From positions 372,001 through 436,000 of the forward strand of contig JAUZTG010000042.1 of NCBI GenBank assembly GCA_030734395.1: a stretch of 64,000 nucleotides of DNA. The letters run 5' to 3'. Of the stretch, positions 36,831-47,321 are shown piece after piece. Below the pieces are notes generated by a model. That model was not told the DNA's origin. It saw only the letters and a list, made by a program, of their open reading frames with translations, and did no database searches. The stretch's first letter is position 1. The number at the start of each line of letters is the position of its first letter. Made by a program: the position numbers and the translations under genes. This DNA comes from Sarocladium kiliense. Taxonomy: Eukaryota > Ascomycota > Sordariomycetes > Hypocreales > Sarocladiaceae.

Positions 36831-38221
36831 GCGTAAGGAGGAAATGCCCATTTTTCGATACAAGCAGGGGATAAGCTGTATTTACTCTCAGGTAGGCGGG
36901 TGGCAGCAGTTGCTCTGGCTCATACTGGTCTGGTCCCCTGTAGTAGAACCCTTACAGGGCACCACAGGCGGCGGCCTGTTGCCGTCACAACCTACCCGCA
37001 ATGCATTGGCTAGGACATTGCGGGCAAGTCTTGGTCTCGTCTCCCCAAGATATCGGGGTATTTCGTTACCCCAGGCTCCTGGCAGATATGCAAGGTACGA
37101 ATGGCGGGTTGGGCTGGTGCTTTACTAAAGGCATTCAGCCCCGCCAATCTGCGGCGCGATGGCAGAGGGCGGTCCGGAGCAGAGGCGGCGCGGGTCCCGG
37201 GGTGCGAGGGGGCCGAGACCCCACCATCTATATATACGGAACTTCCGATTGACACGACAGTGGTTCAAGGCCATGCATGATATGTGATTAGAAGCGAGTT
37301 GCGGAAAACAATGTGAAGATATCACGAGGTATAGAAGCTTCAAGGCAGCCCAAATGCTGCAACGGGGTTCCAGCGCGCGTTGTGCTCAGGGCGTAGACTA
37401 CAGTCCCAAAGCAGACGTGGAAGAAGTATCACAGTATTCGGATGTAATAAATAGCCTTCAATTAGATGTTGTTGTGCTCTGCACTGACGAGCATATCGTG
37501 TTCCACGTTGATGGACGCGAGTCAGACCTGTGTGAGCGAGGGCTTGTTCAGTGTGGATGTCAAGCGTCGTAGTGCTGCTGCGAATATGGCATAGAGTTGC
37601 AGAGATGAAGTGTTCTACCGCTCGCTCCAAGTCAATCGTTCTATAGGTTCTTGCTATAAACTTCTTGCCGCGTAATCAGATTCAATACCAAGATGCTTTT
37701 CTCGGTATACCACTTTGCCAAGCTTGCAAGAAGCCTCAACGAGAGTTTCGACACTGGCCCAACACCATCCCTGCACATCTGGGCGGCGAGATGAAGAGGG
37801 TTCAAGCTTCTGTCTGGTCAAGGCATAGCCAGCCATGATCCAGCGGAGTCAACGCTGGAGCGGGCTTTTCTCAGAGTAATGCAACCTGCAAAATGGTACC
37901 CATGTAGACTTGGTAATAGGCATCATGACGCCAATGTTAACCAAACTGGATCCAAGATCTGAAGTACTCCACCTCAGTTACTCGTGCGAGATCCTGATAA
38001 GTAACCAGTTACGTGCCTGCCAAGTCGCGGCAGAACAATGTCAGCGCCTGTGCGGCTCAGGGCCCCTGCAAGCTCCATCACTGCGCGTGCATGAAGCTGG
38101 TCTCCGCAGTCATGTCGCGTCCGGCGGCTGAACAGGCTGCACTTCATCTGAGTTGCAGGTAGAGAGCTTCAAAAGATGCTATGATGCAGCCGCTGGAGCA
38201 ACGCTGAGTGTGTGTAGCTGC

Positions 38222-38560
38222 CTCGTAGTCGTATCGACGTGAATGGATTCATCTCAAAACGGTTCTGCTGCCGCCTAATATCCCCAGCCTGAGTACGTGT
38301 CACATTTAGAAGAGAGGATGTTGTGCACATAGTTGAGCGTGCTACTGGCGTATTCCTTTGGGAAGCGCGTATTGCTCTTACATGCCATGTAGAACCTAAC
38401 GTATCCACGAATCAGCTGCGGGCAGTGTGATATGGCCACACGCCCTTCTAACAAATAGGAAATGTAGCTCTCAATTACGTAAAGCGTATTTGTTCCAAAA
38501 TTAGGAAGTGTAGTAGCGAGTTGTGGTTTCTGTATTAGAAACGTCGGTCCGGTGCGGTGA
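38222..38560 (+). repeat. diverged direct repeat, copy B
   Basis: Second copy of the repeat at 36168-36510, same orientation, about 2.05 kb away. Divergence is clear but the order of matching blocks is conserved throughout. It lies about 170 bp upstream of the RNA-binding protein gene. Confidence 0.75.
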
Positions 38561-38730
38561 TGGATGTTCCCCAAGGTGGATTGCCGCTAATGTTGGCCTG
38601 TAGCCTTGCACCTACGCCATCACATCCGTAACCGGGGCTGCCTCCAAATTTATTGATTCTCACCACCACCACCAACCTACCCACGAACTACAGCACCAGG
38701 GCAACCGCTGCAGGCTAAGTAGGAGCTACG

Positions 38731-39747
38731 ATGAACCAAATACGCGCGATCCAAGCGCTGAACAAGAAGGAGATCGAGAACGGCATGTGAGTACGCCCGT
38801 TGCACACATGACTGCCTGGGGCGCATCTGAAGGCTGACCACCACCACCATAGCTCGCCAAACGCTTCCTGGCACGTCGACTACCGCGACACAGCATACAT
38901 CTACTTTGGCGGTCTCCCCTACGAACTCTCCGAAGGCGACGTAATCACAATCTTCTCCCAATTCGGCGAGCCCGTCTTCCTCAAACTCGTCCGCGACAAA
39001 GAATCCGGCAAGTCCAAGGGTTTCGGCTGGCTGAAATACGAAGACCAGCGCAGCACTGACTTGGCTGTTGATAACCTGGGAGGCGCGGAAATTGGCGGTC
39101 GACTGGTGAGGGTTGACCATGCGAGGTATCAGGCCAGGGATGATGAAGATCAGGACGAGTTCAGGGTTGGGTGGGAGGATATTATGAGGAGAGAGGGGAA
39201 GGTTGTGGAAGAGGAGAGTGAGGAGGAAGAGGTGGTGAAGAGGCCGATGTTGAAGGAGGAGAAGGAACTGGCCTTGTTAATGCAGGGACACGACGATGAC
39301 GATCCGATGAAGGCGTATCTGATCGATGAGAAGAAGCGAGAGGTGGAGGAAGCGAGAAAAAGAGCGGAGAAGAAGGAAAAGCGAAGAGAACACAGACATC
39401 ACCATCATCGGTCGAAACGAGAAAGAAGCGAGGAGGATAGACATAGGAGGTCGCATCGAGACAGGTCACGAGAGGATAAGGAGAGGAGGTCAGGTGACAA
39501 GGACAAGGATAGGAGTCGAGATAGGAGGCGACATCGCGAAGAGGAGGGAGATAAAGATCGAATGAGTGAGAGACGGAGGAGAGATGATGATGATGATGGG
39601 AGGGACAGAGAACATCGGAGACGGAGAGGACGTGACGAAGAGGATGGAGATTGGGAAGGGAGAAGGAGGTATCGTGATGAAGACGATGGCGAGAAGCGGT
39701 CTCGACGCCGGAGTCGGAGCAGGTCACCACGCCCATCGAGAGATTGA
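38731..39747 (+). CDS. RNA-binding protein of the RBMX2/Ist3 (Snu17) type
   Basis: Two exons, 38731-38786 and 38853-39747, with a 66-nt intron (GTGAGT donor), encode 316 residues. The N-terminus MNQIRAIQALNKKEIENGIS and the following SWHVDYRDTAYIYFGGLPY are diagnostic for this family. A single RRM covers about residues 32-112, with RNP2 YIYFGGL and RNP1 SKGFGWLKY. An acidic segment and a long charged RS/RE/RD tail follow. In yeast, Ist3/Snu17 is a U2 snRNP-associated subunit of the pre-mRNA retention and splicing (RES) complex. The RES role is inferred from homology. The gene converges on the Hsv2-like gene with 126 bp between the stop codons. Confidence 0.92.
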
Positions 39748-39873
39748 TGAGCGTTACGCATCAGTAAAAATGATATCCACTTCAAGTTCATCTGCTCTAA
39801 ATGAAGTGACCAAAACGCCCGATTACATTACCAAAAACACTCCTCGCACAAAGCCGCATCTCATGGTATCATA

Positions 39874-41119
39874 TCATGCATTTCCAAGGTATCTCTTCCA
39901 CCCTTCCCTCACACAGTGTCTCTTCCCATCCTCGCCATCCACAATTACGAACTTCTCCCACCTCGCGTCCTGTCCTGCACCAATGACGGCAAGACTATCC
40001 TCGCTGATCCATCCGATTACCCCTTTCGGTGGTTTCGTGGTCCCCAGAACAGTCCCTTCTGAGAATGGGATCCCTCCGATCGCGGATTCGTCGCCAGCCT
40101 CGAATGGCGCTGAGGCGAAAGAGTATACGTCGGAGAAGACCCTCGGCATCAAGGGAATCTTGCTAAGAATGCCCCATTTGCCTACGTCGGCGTCAGATCC
40201 TCCTGCGCTGCCGATGTGTTGGCTCCGATGTGTTGATGAGCGTCGGGGATGCGGTACGTCGAACACATGTAATGTTGACTTGTCTGAGGTGCATGCCAGC
40301 ATCGTACCGGTTGGTGAGAAGCCGAGAGAGAATATGCTGGCCGGATCGACGCCGCGTCGGAGTTCTGCTATTCGTGCACAGTTGCTGGTCGAGTACACTC
40401 GGATCAAGGTGCCTGTCTCACTTGCGCTAGCCAACAGTTCACCGTCAGGACTGAAGCTCATGGCTTTCAGTGCTGAAGAATGTGCTGGGATGATGCTGAC
40501 GTTTCCGGTGGAAAGTTCAACAAGCTGAATCTGTCCAGAGGTCCGGCCAGGGAATGCGAGTTGTCGGTCGGAAAGGCAGCACAGGCCGAGGAGGTTATCA
40601 GCTGTCTCGTAGACATGGAGCAAATCCGGCGGCTTTGCGAAGGAGTAGACGCGGACGCTATTCTGTAACACCACGGCAATACGTTCCCTGCCGAGTTGAA
40701 CACCGCGAATAGCGGTGAGTGCTGTGATTTCGAGTGCGATCTTGCCCTTCATATCGTCCCAGATGATAGCCTTGTTCATGGCGAATTTGGGGGACTTGCC
40801 GCCTCCCACCAAGGCGAGGTAGTTGCTGGTGCCCATCATCTGGACCAACCCAATCCCTGCGTTGAAGTCTAGCATGAATCAGTCAGGATGCCGGATGCCT
40901 CGTGCGTGGAGGTCAGGGCTCACCTCTTGATGCTTTGAGTAAACATGACTTAGTATGGAAGACTGCTGAGTGTTAGTTAGAGCGATGGAGAAGACATGCA
41001 TCGTACATACTACATATTCCAGACTCCAAACCAACTGAGAAGCAGCTGGCATCGCTGTTAAAGGCGACAGACAGCACCGCCGTCGGCGTTGATGAGTCTA
41101 TTGGTGGTCTGACGTTCAT
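39874..41119 (-). CDS. hsv2: PROPPIN WD-repeat protein, Hsv2/WIPI3-4 type
   Basis: Three exons: 41119-41011, 40962-40924 and 40868-39874, with introns of 48 and 55 nt; exon 2 is only 39 nt. The product is 380 residues. The protein begins MNVRPPIDSSTPTAVLSVAF and forms a seven-bladed propeller. The phosphoinositide-binding loop reads LRRG at about residues 219-222, inside NCARIAELRRGVDPASIFSL. LRRG rather than FRRG places it with Hsv2/WIPI3/4 rather than Atg18. The blocks LALVGGGKSPKF, AFPGRTSGQIQLVELSTGNV and ACTSDKSTLHVFD fit the family. Such proteins bind PI3P or PI(3,5)P2 on endosomes or autophagic membranes. The first ATG in a good context was taken. Confidence 0.93.
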
Positions 41120-42319
41120 GGCGCGGCTCAGTCGGCGTGGGGTATGGGTATAAACTGAGGCTGAGACAGAGGTCGGCTTGATGCAAGCGAAGGACAAGAA
41201 AGGAGAAATGGAGGGGTAGATGCTATGAGAAGAACATGATAATGAAACTTCCTTCGTCTGCAGATGGAAACAGTGAAGCGAGGTGGCGGTATGTATGCGA
41301 AGGTGTTGATGTGGTCAGACAGTTTGTTATGCTAGTCGATGTCGGCGTCACTGGCACTGGCGGGGAGATGCTGCCTGAGGGTTGTAGGCGGCGGCAGTGG
41401 CTTCAAATGAAAGAGGCTAGCAGGAGCATGCAAAGCCAACTTTGGCATATCCAAGCTTTGACCACCGTAAATTAAGTTCCCGCTGTAATTGACACTCGTC
41501 ACAAAGATGTTGCTGTCGTGAATGTCGTAAATGACTTCTACTCAAGCTGACTGCCAGTCGGGGTTGGTCATCAGGTCACCATGTCTCACTCACGCAGCTG
41601 CATCCAGGCGGAGCTCTGATGGAGCTACAACCGACCCGTTCCTCTCTAGATGAGATAACTGGCTGGCCGGGTGCCATAGCACGTGACTTGCATGGCCCAA
41701 GCTCTTTTCCTTCCCAAGCTATACTATCTCCCGAGGAACTGCCGCTCTCCTACGTCTAACCTGGCCTAGCCTAGTGCCTGCTTTCAATGGCAACGGACAC
41801 TGGGAGGAACGAGCAAGCTGGCCCCACCCCCTTGGCTCGGGAGGTGGGAGGCGGTCTGATGCTGGTGCTGGTGCTGGTCCCCTTTTGTTCCCTGCCTGCC
41901 ACTTGTCTGTCTCGCTGCCCCTGAGCTGCCCGCCCCAGAGACCAGGCAAGAGTGATTGGCCGGGGTGGAAATTGCACCCTTTTCGGGTCCTGACCTACAC
42001 CTATACTCAGGTGCCTGGCGTTCTCCCCTCAGCGCTGTGAAGCTCCTCCACTACCTCCCTCCTCACTGACCGCCGTCGCTATCCCCTGTTGCACCCTCTC
42101 TGTTTCCCCCCCCCGAACAGCCAACCGCCATCAACGCCCTGATCCTGAACATTTTCTCCCCATCCCCGAACATCCTCCTCCCTATCGCTCTCCCACTCCC
42201 AACCAGCTCCAACAAACCCGGGATTCCTCTTCGACCTCGATCGCATCCCCGAATTCTCCACGAGCTTAACTTCCGTGTTTACTGCTGGCTTTTCTTGCCT
42301 GCAGCCTCCTTCAGTCAAG
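41120..42319. other. divergent intergenic region, Hsv2-like gene and septin gene
   Basis: 1.2 kb upstream of two divergent genes. The 250 bases before the septin gene are very pyrimidine-rich, typical of a fungal leader. I see no supported gene. Confidence 0.5.
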
Positions 42320-43905
42320 ATGATGTCCTCTTCGGTGCGCCTCCTTACAGTCCACACCCCCGTGCCCGTGATGCACTCCTCAAACGACCTGTCACTATGA
42401 AGCCACGTCGCGTACAGCTGCCATCAATTGCACGCATCACGATTTTCGTGCATCTTGCTGACATCTTTGATCACATAGAAAATGCTGCGGAAGAAGAAGA
42501 ACGTGAAGAAGGGTATCCAGTTCTGCCTGATGGTCTGTGGTGCCTCCGGAACCGGTATGTCGATACGACTTTGCGCTCTGCTCAACCCGCGACAGCTCTG
42601 ACTGGTTACATCATAATAGGTCGAACCACCTTCGTCAACACTCTCTGTAGCCAGGGTGTTCTTCAGCACAAGGAGTCTGACGATGCTGGTGATGCTCACG
42701 TCGAGGACGGCGTCAAGATCAAGCCCGTCACTGTCGGTTCGTACAACCCCCAGCCCTGCCGCACTTCACGCAATTGTCTCTAATGAGTACTATCCAGAGC
42801 TAGAGCTTGATGAGGAGGGGACTCGCATTTCTCTGACCATCGTCGACACCCCGGGTTTCGGTGACCAGATCGACAACGAGGCCAGGTAAGCTGGACTTCC
42901 CAGTCCTTCCTCCGACTTCGAGTAACTAACGAGCTCCTTCTCCAGCTTTGCCGAGATTGAGGGCTACCTCGAGAGACAATACGACGATATTCTTGCTGAG
43001 GAGTCCCGTATCAAGCGTAACCCCCGGTTCAGGGACAACCGTGTCCACGCTCTGCTCTACTTTATCACCCCGACGGGTCACGGGTACGCGACCTCTCATC
43101 TTATTTGTACGGTCATAGCACTAATGCCTCGATACTAGCCTCCGCGAACTCGATATCGAGCTGATGAAGCGTCTCGCTCCCCGCGTCAACGTCATCCCTG
43201 TCATTGGCCGCGCCGACACCCTCACCCCTGCCGAACTCGCCGAGTCGAAGAAGCTCGTCATGGAGGATATTGAGCACTACCGTATCCCCGTGTACAACTT
43301 CCCTTACGACGTCGAGGAGGACGATGAGGATACCGTCGAGGAGAACGCTGAGCTCAGAGGTCTTATGCCCTTCGCTATTGTCGGTTCCGAGGATATCATT
43401 GAGATTGGTGGCCGCAAGGTCCGCGCCCGCCAGTACCCCTGGGGTGTCGTGGAGGTCGACAACCCTCGCCACTCCGACTTCCTGGCCATCCGCTCAGCAC
43501 TCCTTCACAGCCACTTGGCTGACCTCAAGGAGATTGTTCATGACTTCCTTTACGAGAACTACCGTACCGAGAAGCTTTCCAAGAGCGTCGATGGTACTGC
43601 TGGAGGGTATGTGATTACATGTTCTGTTACGTATGAGCTCCAACTAATGACTTCACAGTGCGGATAACTCTATGAACCCTGAGGACCTTGCTTCTCAGTC
43701 CGTCCGTCTGAAGGAGGAGCAGCTTCGCCGGGAGGAAGAGAAGCTGCGCGAGATCGAGCTCAAGGTTCAGCGCGAGATCAACGAGAAGCGCCAGGAACTG
43801 CTGGCTCGCGAGTCCCAGCTCCGCGAAATCGAGGCTCGCATGCAGCGCGAGACCACAGCTCAGGCCAGCCCAGCTCCCGAGGCCAACGGCGATCACCAGC
43901 AGTAA
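42320..43905 (+). CDS. aspA: septin of the AspA/Cdc11 group
   Basis: Septins are GTP-binding filament proteins of septa and hyphal tips. Eight exons are proposed: 42320-42334, 42479-42554, 42620-42736, 42798-42885, 42946-43083, 43139-43606 and 43659-43905 for the body, with 42320-42334 as a five-codon first exon. (That is seven exons in all.) Introns after the first are 65, 61, 60, 55 and 52 nt; the first is 144 nt. The product is 382 residues, or 376 if translation begins at ATG 42482. The P-loop is GASGTGRT, with the NTLCS stretch typical of the Cdc11 group; also present are DTPGFGD, GRAD, the NPRFRDNRVHALLYF block and the septin-unique element. A coiled coil forms the C-terminus (about 310-370). 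The Arg in place of Lys in the P-loop is shared by the Cdc11 group. Confidence 0.9.
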
Positions 43906-44593
43906 ACAATCTCGCAGCCCACTTGATATGCGTTCTTTCTTGATATTGCGCACCGGCCGGCGTGATATTGGTCTATTTACAACTGCTGGCGTTGAGTGCT
44001 GCGTCGGGGTAGAAGAAGAGACGAAGATGCGAGGTTGGACACCCGAGCCTTCCAGCCAACCGTTTGTCGGAAGAGGCTGTCCTCGTGCTGTGGGATGTGG
44101 AGGGATGCCGTGCGCTGGTTTTTTCAGTAGAGGCGCGGCGGTTTGTGTGGCTTTTTCTACCTGTCAACGCAGGCCTTAAAATGAAGTGTTGAATGATGGA
44201 GTTTTGTAATCCTTACGACCGACAGCACGTGTTGCGGGCCGGAGGATGCCACGTATTTTCTTTTTAGTTCTAGTGGACTTCTAATGCAGATATCACCCTT
44301 ATACCACCCAATATGACGCAGTTCAAACAATGTCGGAAAGAAAAAGATTTGTATACACGGTTCGATCATGCTATGAAGTCGTAGGAAAGTGCAGGAGAAA
44401 GGAAATAAGGGAAACAAAACGCCACAGAGCCTAGGACTATCCTATTTCCGCCTCTTCATTATACGAACTCAAGCCAACTAACCTCCACCAACGCGGTTCA
44501 GACTTAAACAAACTTGTACTGCACCCAAAGCCATTCCAGCTTCGTACCGTTCATGCAGCTACTCTAGCGCACTAGCTGCTCCAAAACTCTAAT
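43906..44593. other. convergent 3' flanks, septin and Bax-inhibitor-like genes
   Basis: 688 bp between two converging genes. Nothing coding is seen. Confidence 0.5.
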
Positions 44594-45659
44594 TTAGTTA
44601 TTGGATTGGCTGTTGAGGATCCTCAGGATAGCGAGGAACAGGTTGATGATGTCGAGGTACAGGCTGATAGCAGCGGCAATCTCCTCCTCAACATGGTGGT
44701 GACGCATGACCATCTGGGTATCAACCAGGATATACGCACTGAACAGCAAAGCCGCAATACCACCATAGATGAGCTCACCAGTGGAGCTGTACGGGAAGAA
44801 CATGGCCATGAAGCCGAAGAGGATCAGACCCCAAAGGGCGCCAAAAAGGTAGGGCATCCAGGAAGTGAAATCGTACTTGGTCTGGCAGGCGAAAGCCGTA
44901 AGGAAGACAAAAATGCCGGCTGTGAGGAGGACGGCGTTGAGCACGATGGAGGTCTTGTAGAAGGAGACGATGACGGAGATGGAGTAGGCTTCGGTGAGGG
45001 TGAAGAGGGAGAGGAAGAGGAGGTTGGTCGGGTAGGATTTGCGCTTCCAGTAGGTGAGACCCATGAAGACCATGGCGCCGAAGAGCTAGGTGGATGTTAG
45101 TACTGGGTGAAGATGATGGTTGTAGGAGGTTTGGGAAGGGGACGTACGGAGGCCCAGACCACGCCGGGGTGGCTTTGAATCCATGCTTTGTAGCTCTCGC
45201 TGACGAAGGTGAGAGTGCTGACGAGGCCGGTTGCGATGAGCTGGACGGTGAGGATGGTGTAGACCTTGCGGATGAACTGGTTCCTGATGTCGACGGTGGC
45301 TTCGGCGACAGTTCCTCCGAACTATTACACGAATGGTCAATTTTTCTCAATTCCACGATATCAACATGTCGATCCAAATGACGTACCTTGAAGTCGTCGG
45401 GCAGGTTATCCTCGCTACTCCTCGGCGCACCGAAGAGACCCTGCTCCTCATCGTGAGAGGACGAACCCGCGGCGTAAGACGGTGGCGCTTGGGTGTAGTC
45501 ATCATCGGGCTCGTCCTGCGGAGCGCGCTGGTATTTGGCGTTGGCGGCCATGGCGTCTTTCTTGCTGCTGCTGCTGCTGCTTGTCGGGTTAGGGTCGGGT
45601 GTTTGGCGATGCGAAGACAAGAGGGGGGTTGTAGGGTCGAGGTTGGATGATTGAGGCAT
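44594..45659 (-). CDS. Bax inhibitor-1/LFG family membrane protein (Bxi1-like)
   Basis: Three exons: 45659-45387, 45321-45148 and 45085-44594, with introns of 65 and 62 nt; the product is 312 residues. The first 90 residues are a cytosolic Ser/Pro/Asp-rich tail. After it comes the family entry motif VDIRNQFIRKVYTILTVQL. Seven hydrophobic segments follow, with the blocks FLTAFACQTKYDFTSW, YGGIAALLFSAYILVDTQMV and, at the end, AISLYLDIINLFLAILRIL. This is the LFG-type signature of TMBIM proteins, including yeast Bxi1/Ybh3, which localise to ER, Golgi or vacuole membranes and influence calcium handling and stress-induced death. The C-terminal Asp in SLYLDIINLF is kept. Confidence 0.92.
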
Positions 45660-46322
45660 GTCGTCGTGAACGCGGAGTCAGGTGGCGATGCGATGGATGA
45701 CGGTGCACGTGGAGACTGTGCGTGGCAAGTATTGACACTGTTCTCTGAGGGCGAAACTGAGGGGGCGCGACAGTGCGGGGGATATGCTTTAGGCTGCCTC
45801 CGGATGGTTTACCCGCTGTGCAGGGTAGGTTTACTGGCTGAGCGAGCAACAAGGCAGAATTCTGAGTTTCTGAAGGGCAAAGTGTGTGAGAAAGAAATGG
45901 ACAAAGAGTCAGAGTAGCTGAAGGTTAAAAGATATATTTCACTTCTAGTCTGAAAAGTCGGGTGGCGATGTTTGTATTGTGTTCTTAGGCGAATTTCGAT
46001 CTGCTTCTAACAGGTTTCTCTCTAAGTTGGCCTATGGACACGGCAGCAGTCCGGACCATGTGATCCAGCACTAGCTAGCTCCTAGACCGATTACGTATTT
46101 GCAACCTTGCATGAGTTGATCGAAAACATTCGAGGAATCGGACTGTCTTGAATGATTCAATCGTAGGGATCGTGGGATTTGACGCGATGTGAAAATGCCA
46201 TGCTGGTGGTAATGACCTGAGGGCGATGTACCCCAGGGCCAACGGCAATAACAGGATGCATTCGTATCCAGTGCAGACATAACGGCATCTGAAGCCAATA
46301 CCCAGAATACTTCTATTCCTAT
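45660..46322. other. intergenic between two minus-strand genes
   Basis: 663 bp holding the promoter of the Bax-inhibitor-like gene and the 3' flank of the next gene. Nothing else is seen. Confidence 0.5.
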
Positions 46323-47038
46323 TCAAGATTTCTGGTAGCCATCAATACCATATCTGGCAACCATAAGAGACCTGCTCTCAATGGCGACATCAGAGCTGCC
46401 GGCCTCTGGCTTCTCTTCCTCCGGACCGAAACACAGCATTTCTGTTTGCCCATTCGCTTTTCTGACGAAGAATTCCTCATATCCTGTAGATTTGTAAGAC
46501 ATACGCAGAAAGACTGCCCGACCGGAGTCGGACGCTGTTAGAGCTAGAAAGGCAATCTTCCGTCAGTATTGTCTCCTCAGTTGCACAAGCGTTCAGTTGC
46601 GCAGCACTCACCTGAGTAGCCAACGACTCTCCACGGTTTTCTCTTGACAAGTTCCTGTACCAGGCCGAGAGCAAGCTTTGTGAGTCCTCGTATTGCTTCA
46701 TTTCCTTCGAAGCGCTCGACGTGAAAGACATGCATGCCAACTTCCGCGCCATCGGCATCAGCTGAGGCAAACATGCTTGGCTCAACCTCTATCTCTTTTA
46801 GTTTGCCGACAAGTAGATTCTCCCAATGCTGTTTCAACAGTGGCATCACCATTATTGCGCCGACATTGGAGGCGTCAGGTCCCTGAGTCTGGCATAGGAT
46901 GGAGAGCTCTGGACAAGCGTCACGCCAAGCTTGTAGACGTTCGAATGGGAGTGGCGCAGGGTACAGACCTTGGTCGCATGCGTAGATTTTCTGGAGGAGG
47001 GTGTCATCAATGCGAGCAGATTGTAAGGAAGAGGTCAT
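46323..47038 (-). CDS. hypothetical fungal protein, possibly GNAT-like
   Basis: Two exons, 47038-46612 and 46543-46323, with a 68-nt intron (GTGAGT donor and CTAG acceptor), encode 215 residues. I do not recognise the family with certainty. The N-terminal part has LLQKIYACDQGLYPAPLPFE and a run of beta-strand-like sequence (VGAIMVMPLL). A region around HVFHVERFEGNEAIRGL then leads into a helix (ALGLVQELVKRKPWRVVGYS). The last segment, ASDSGRAVFLRMSYKSTGYE, resembles the C-terminal part of a GNAT acetyltransferase, where an active-site region and a Y-E strand follow a helix. No acetyl-CoA-binding QxxGxG/A motif is evident, so activity is not claimed. It lies in tandem 283 bp past the TPR-SET gene. 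Confidence 0.72.
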
Positions 47039-47321
47039 TGTGCCGGTTGATTGGATTTGCAGAGTATTGTACTGGAAGGTGAGAAAATACGCGCGATTGA
47101 GCGAGCTTTCTGTAGTTTTACCTAGCGTGCTGCAGCCTTGGCTCGACTTAACGAAGTGCTCATCATTGCCTCTATTCGCGACTAAGTTACAGAAAACGCA
47201 AAGCAAAGGGAAATTCGTGAGAGAAGACTTTCTGGTCTATGATCATACCAGAGGATATATGGAATTTGTGAAGCGCCCTTGGTCCAATGTCCCTCGACGC
47301 ACCACAGCAGTCGACTCTGAT

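Larger units (their letters stand above)
36037..38730. other. repeat-bearing gene-free gap
   Basis: About 2.7 kb with no supported gene. It holds two diverged direct repeats (about 36168-36510 and 38222-38560), an AT-rich block (about 36570-36830), and a GC-rich segment near 37130-37230 that runs into a short TATATATA sequence. This looks like a patch of old mobile-element debris. Confidence 0.6.

Noticed and set aside
36168..38560. LTR retrotransposon
   Set aside because: The two repeats lack clear TG...CA ends, and no reverse transcriptase or integrase sequence lies between them.
39182..39736. Ser/His/Pro-rich open frame on the minus strand
   Set aside because: Antisense to the charged RS-like tail of the RNA-binding protein; composition follows from the repeats.
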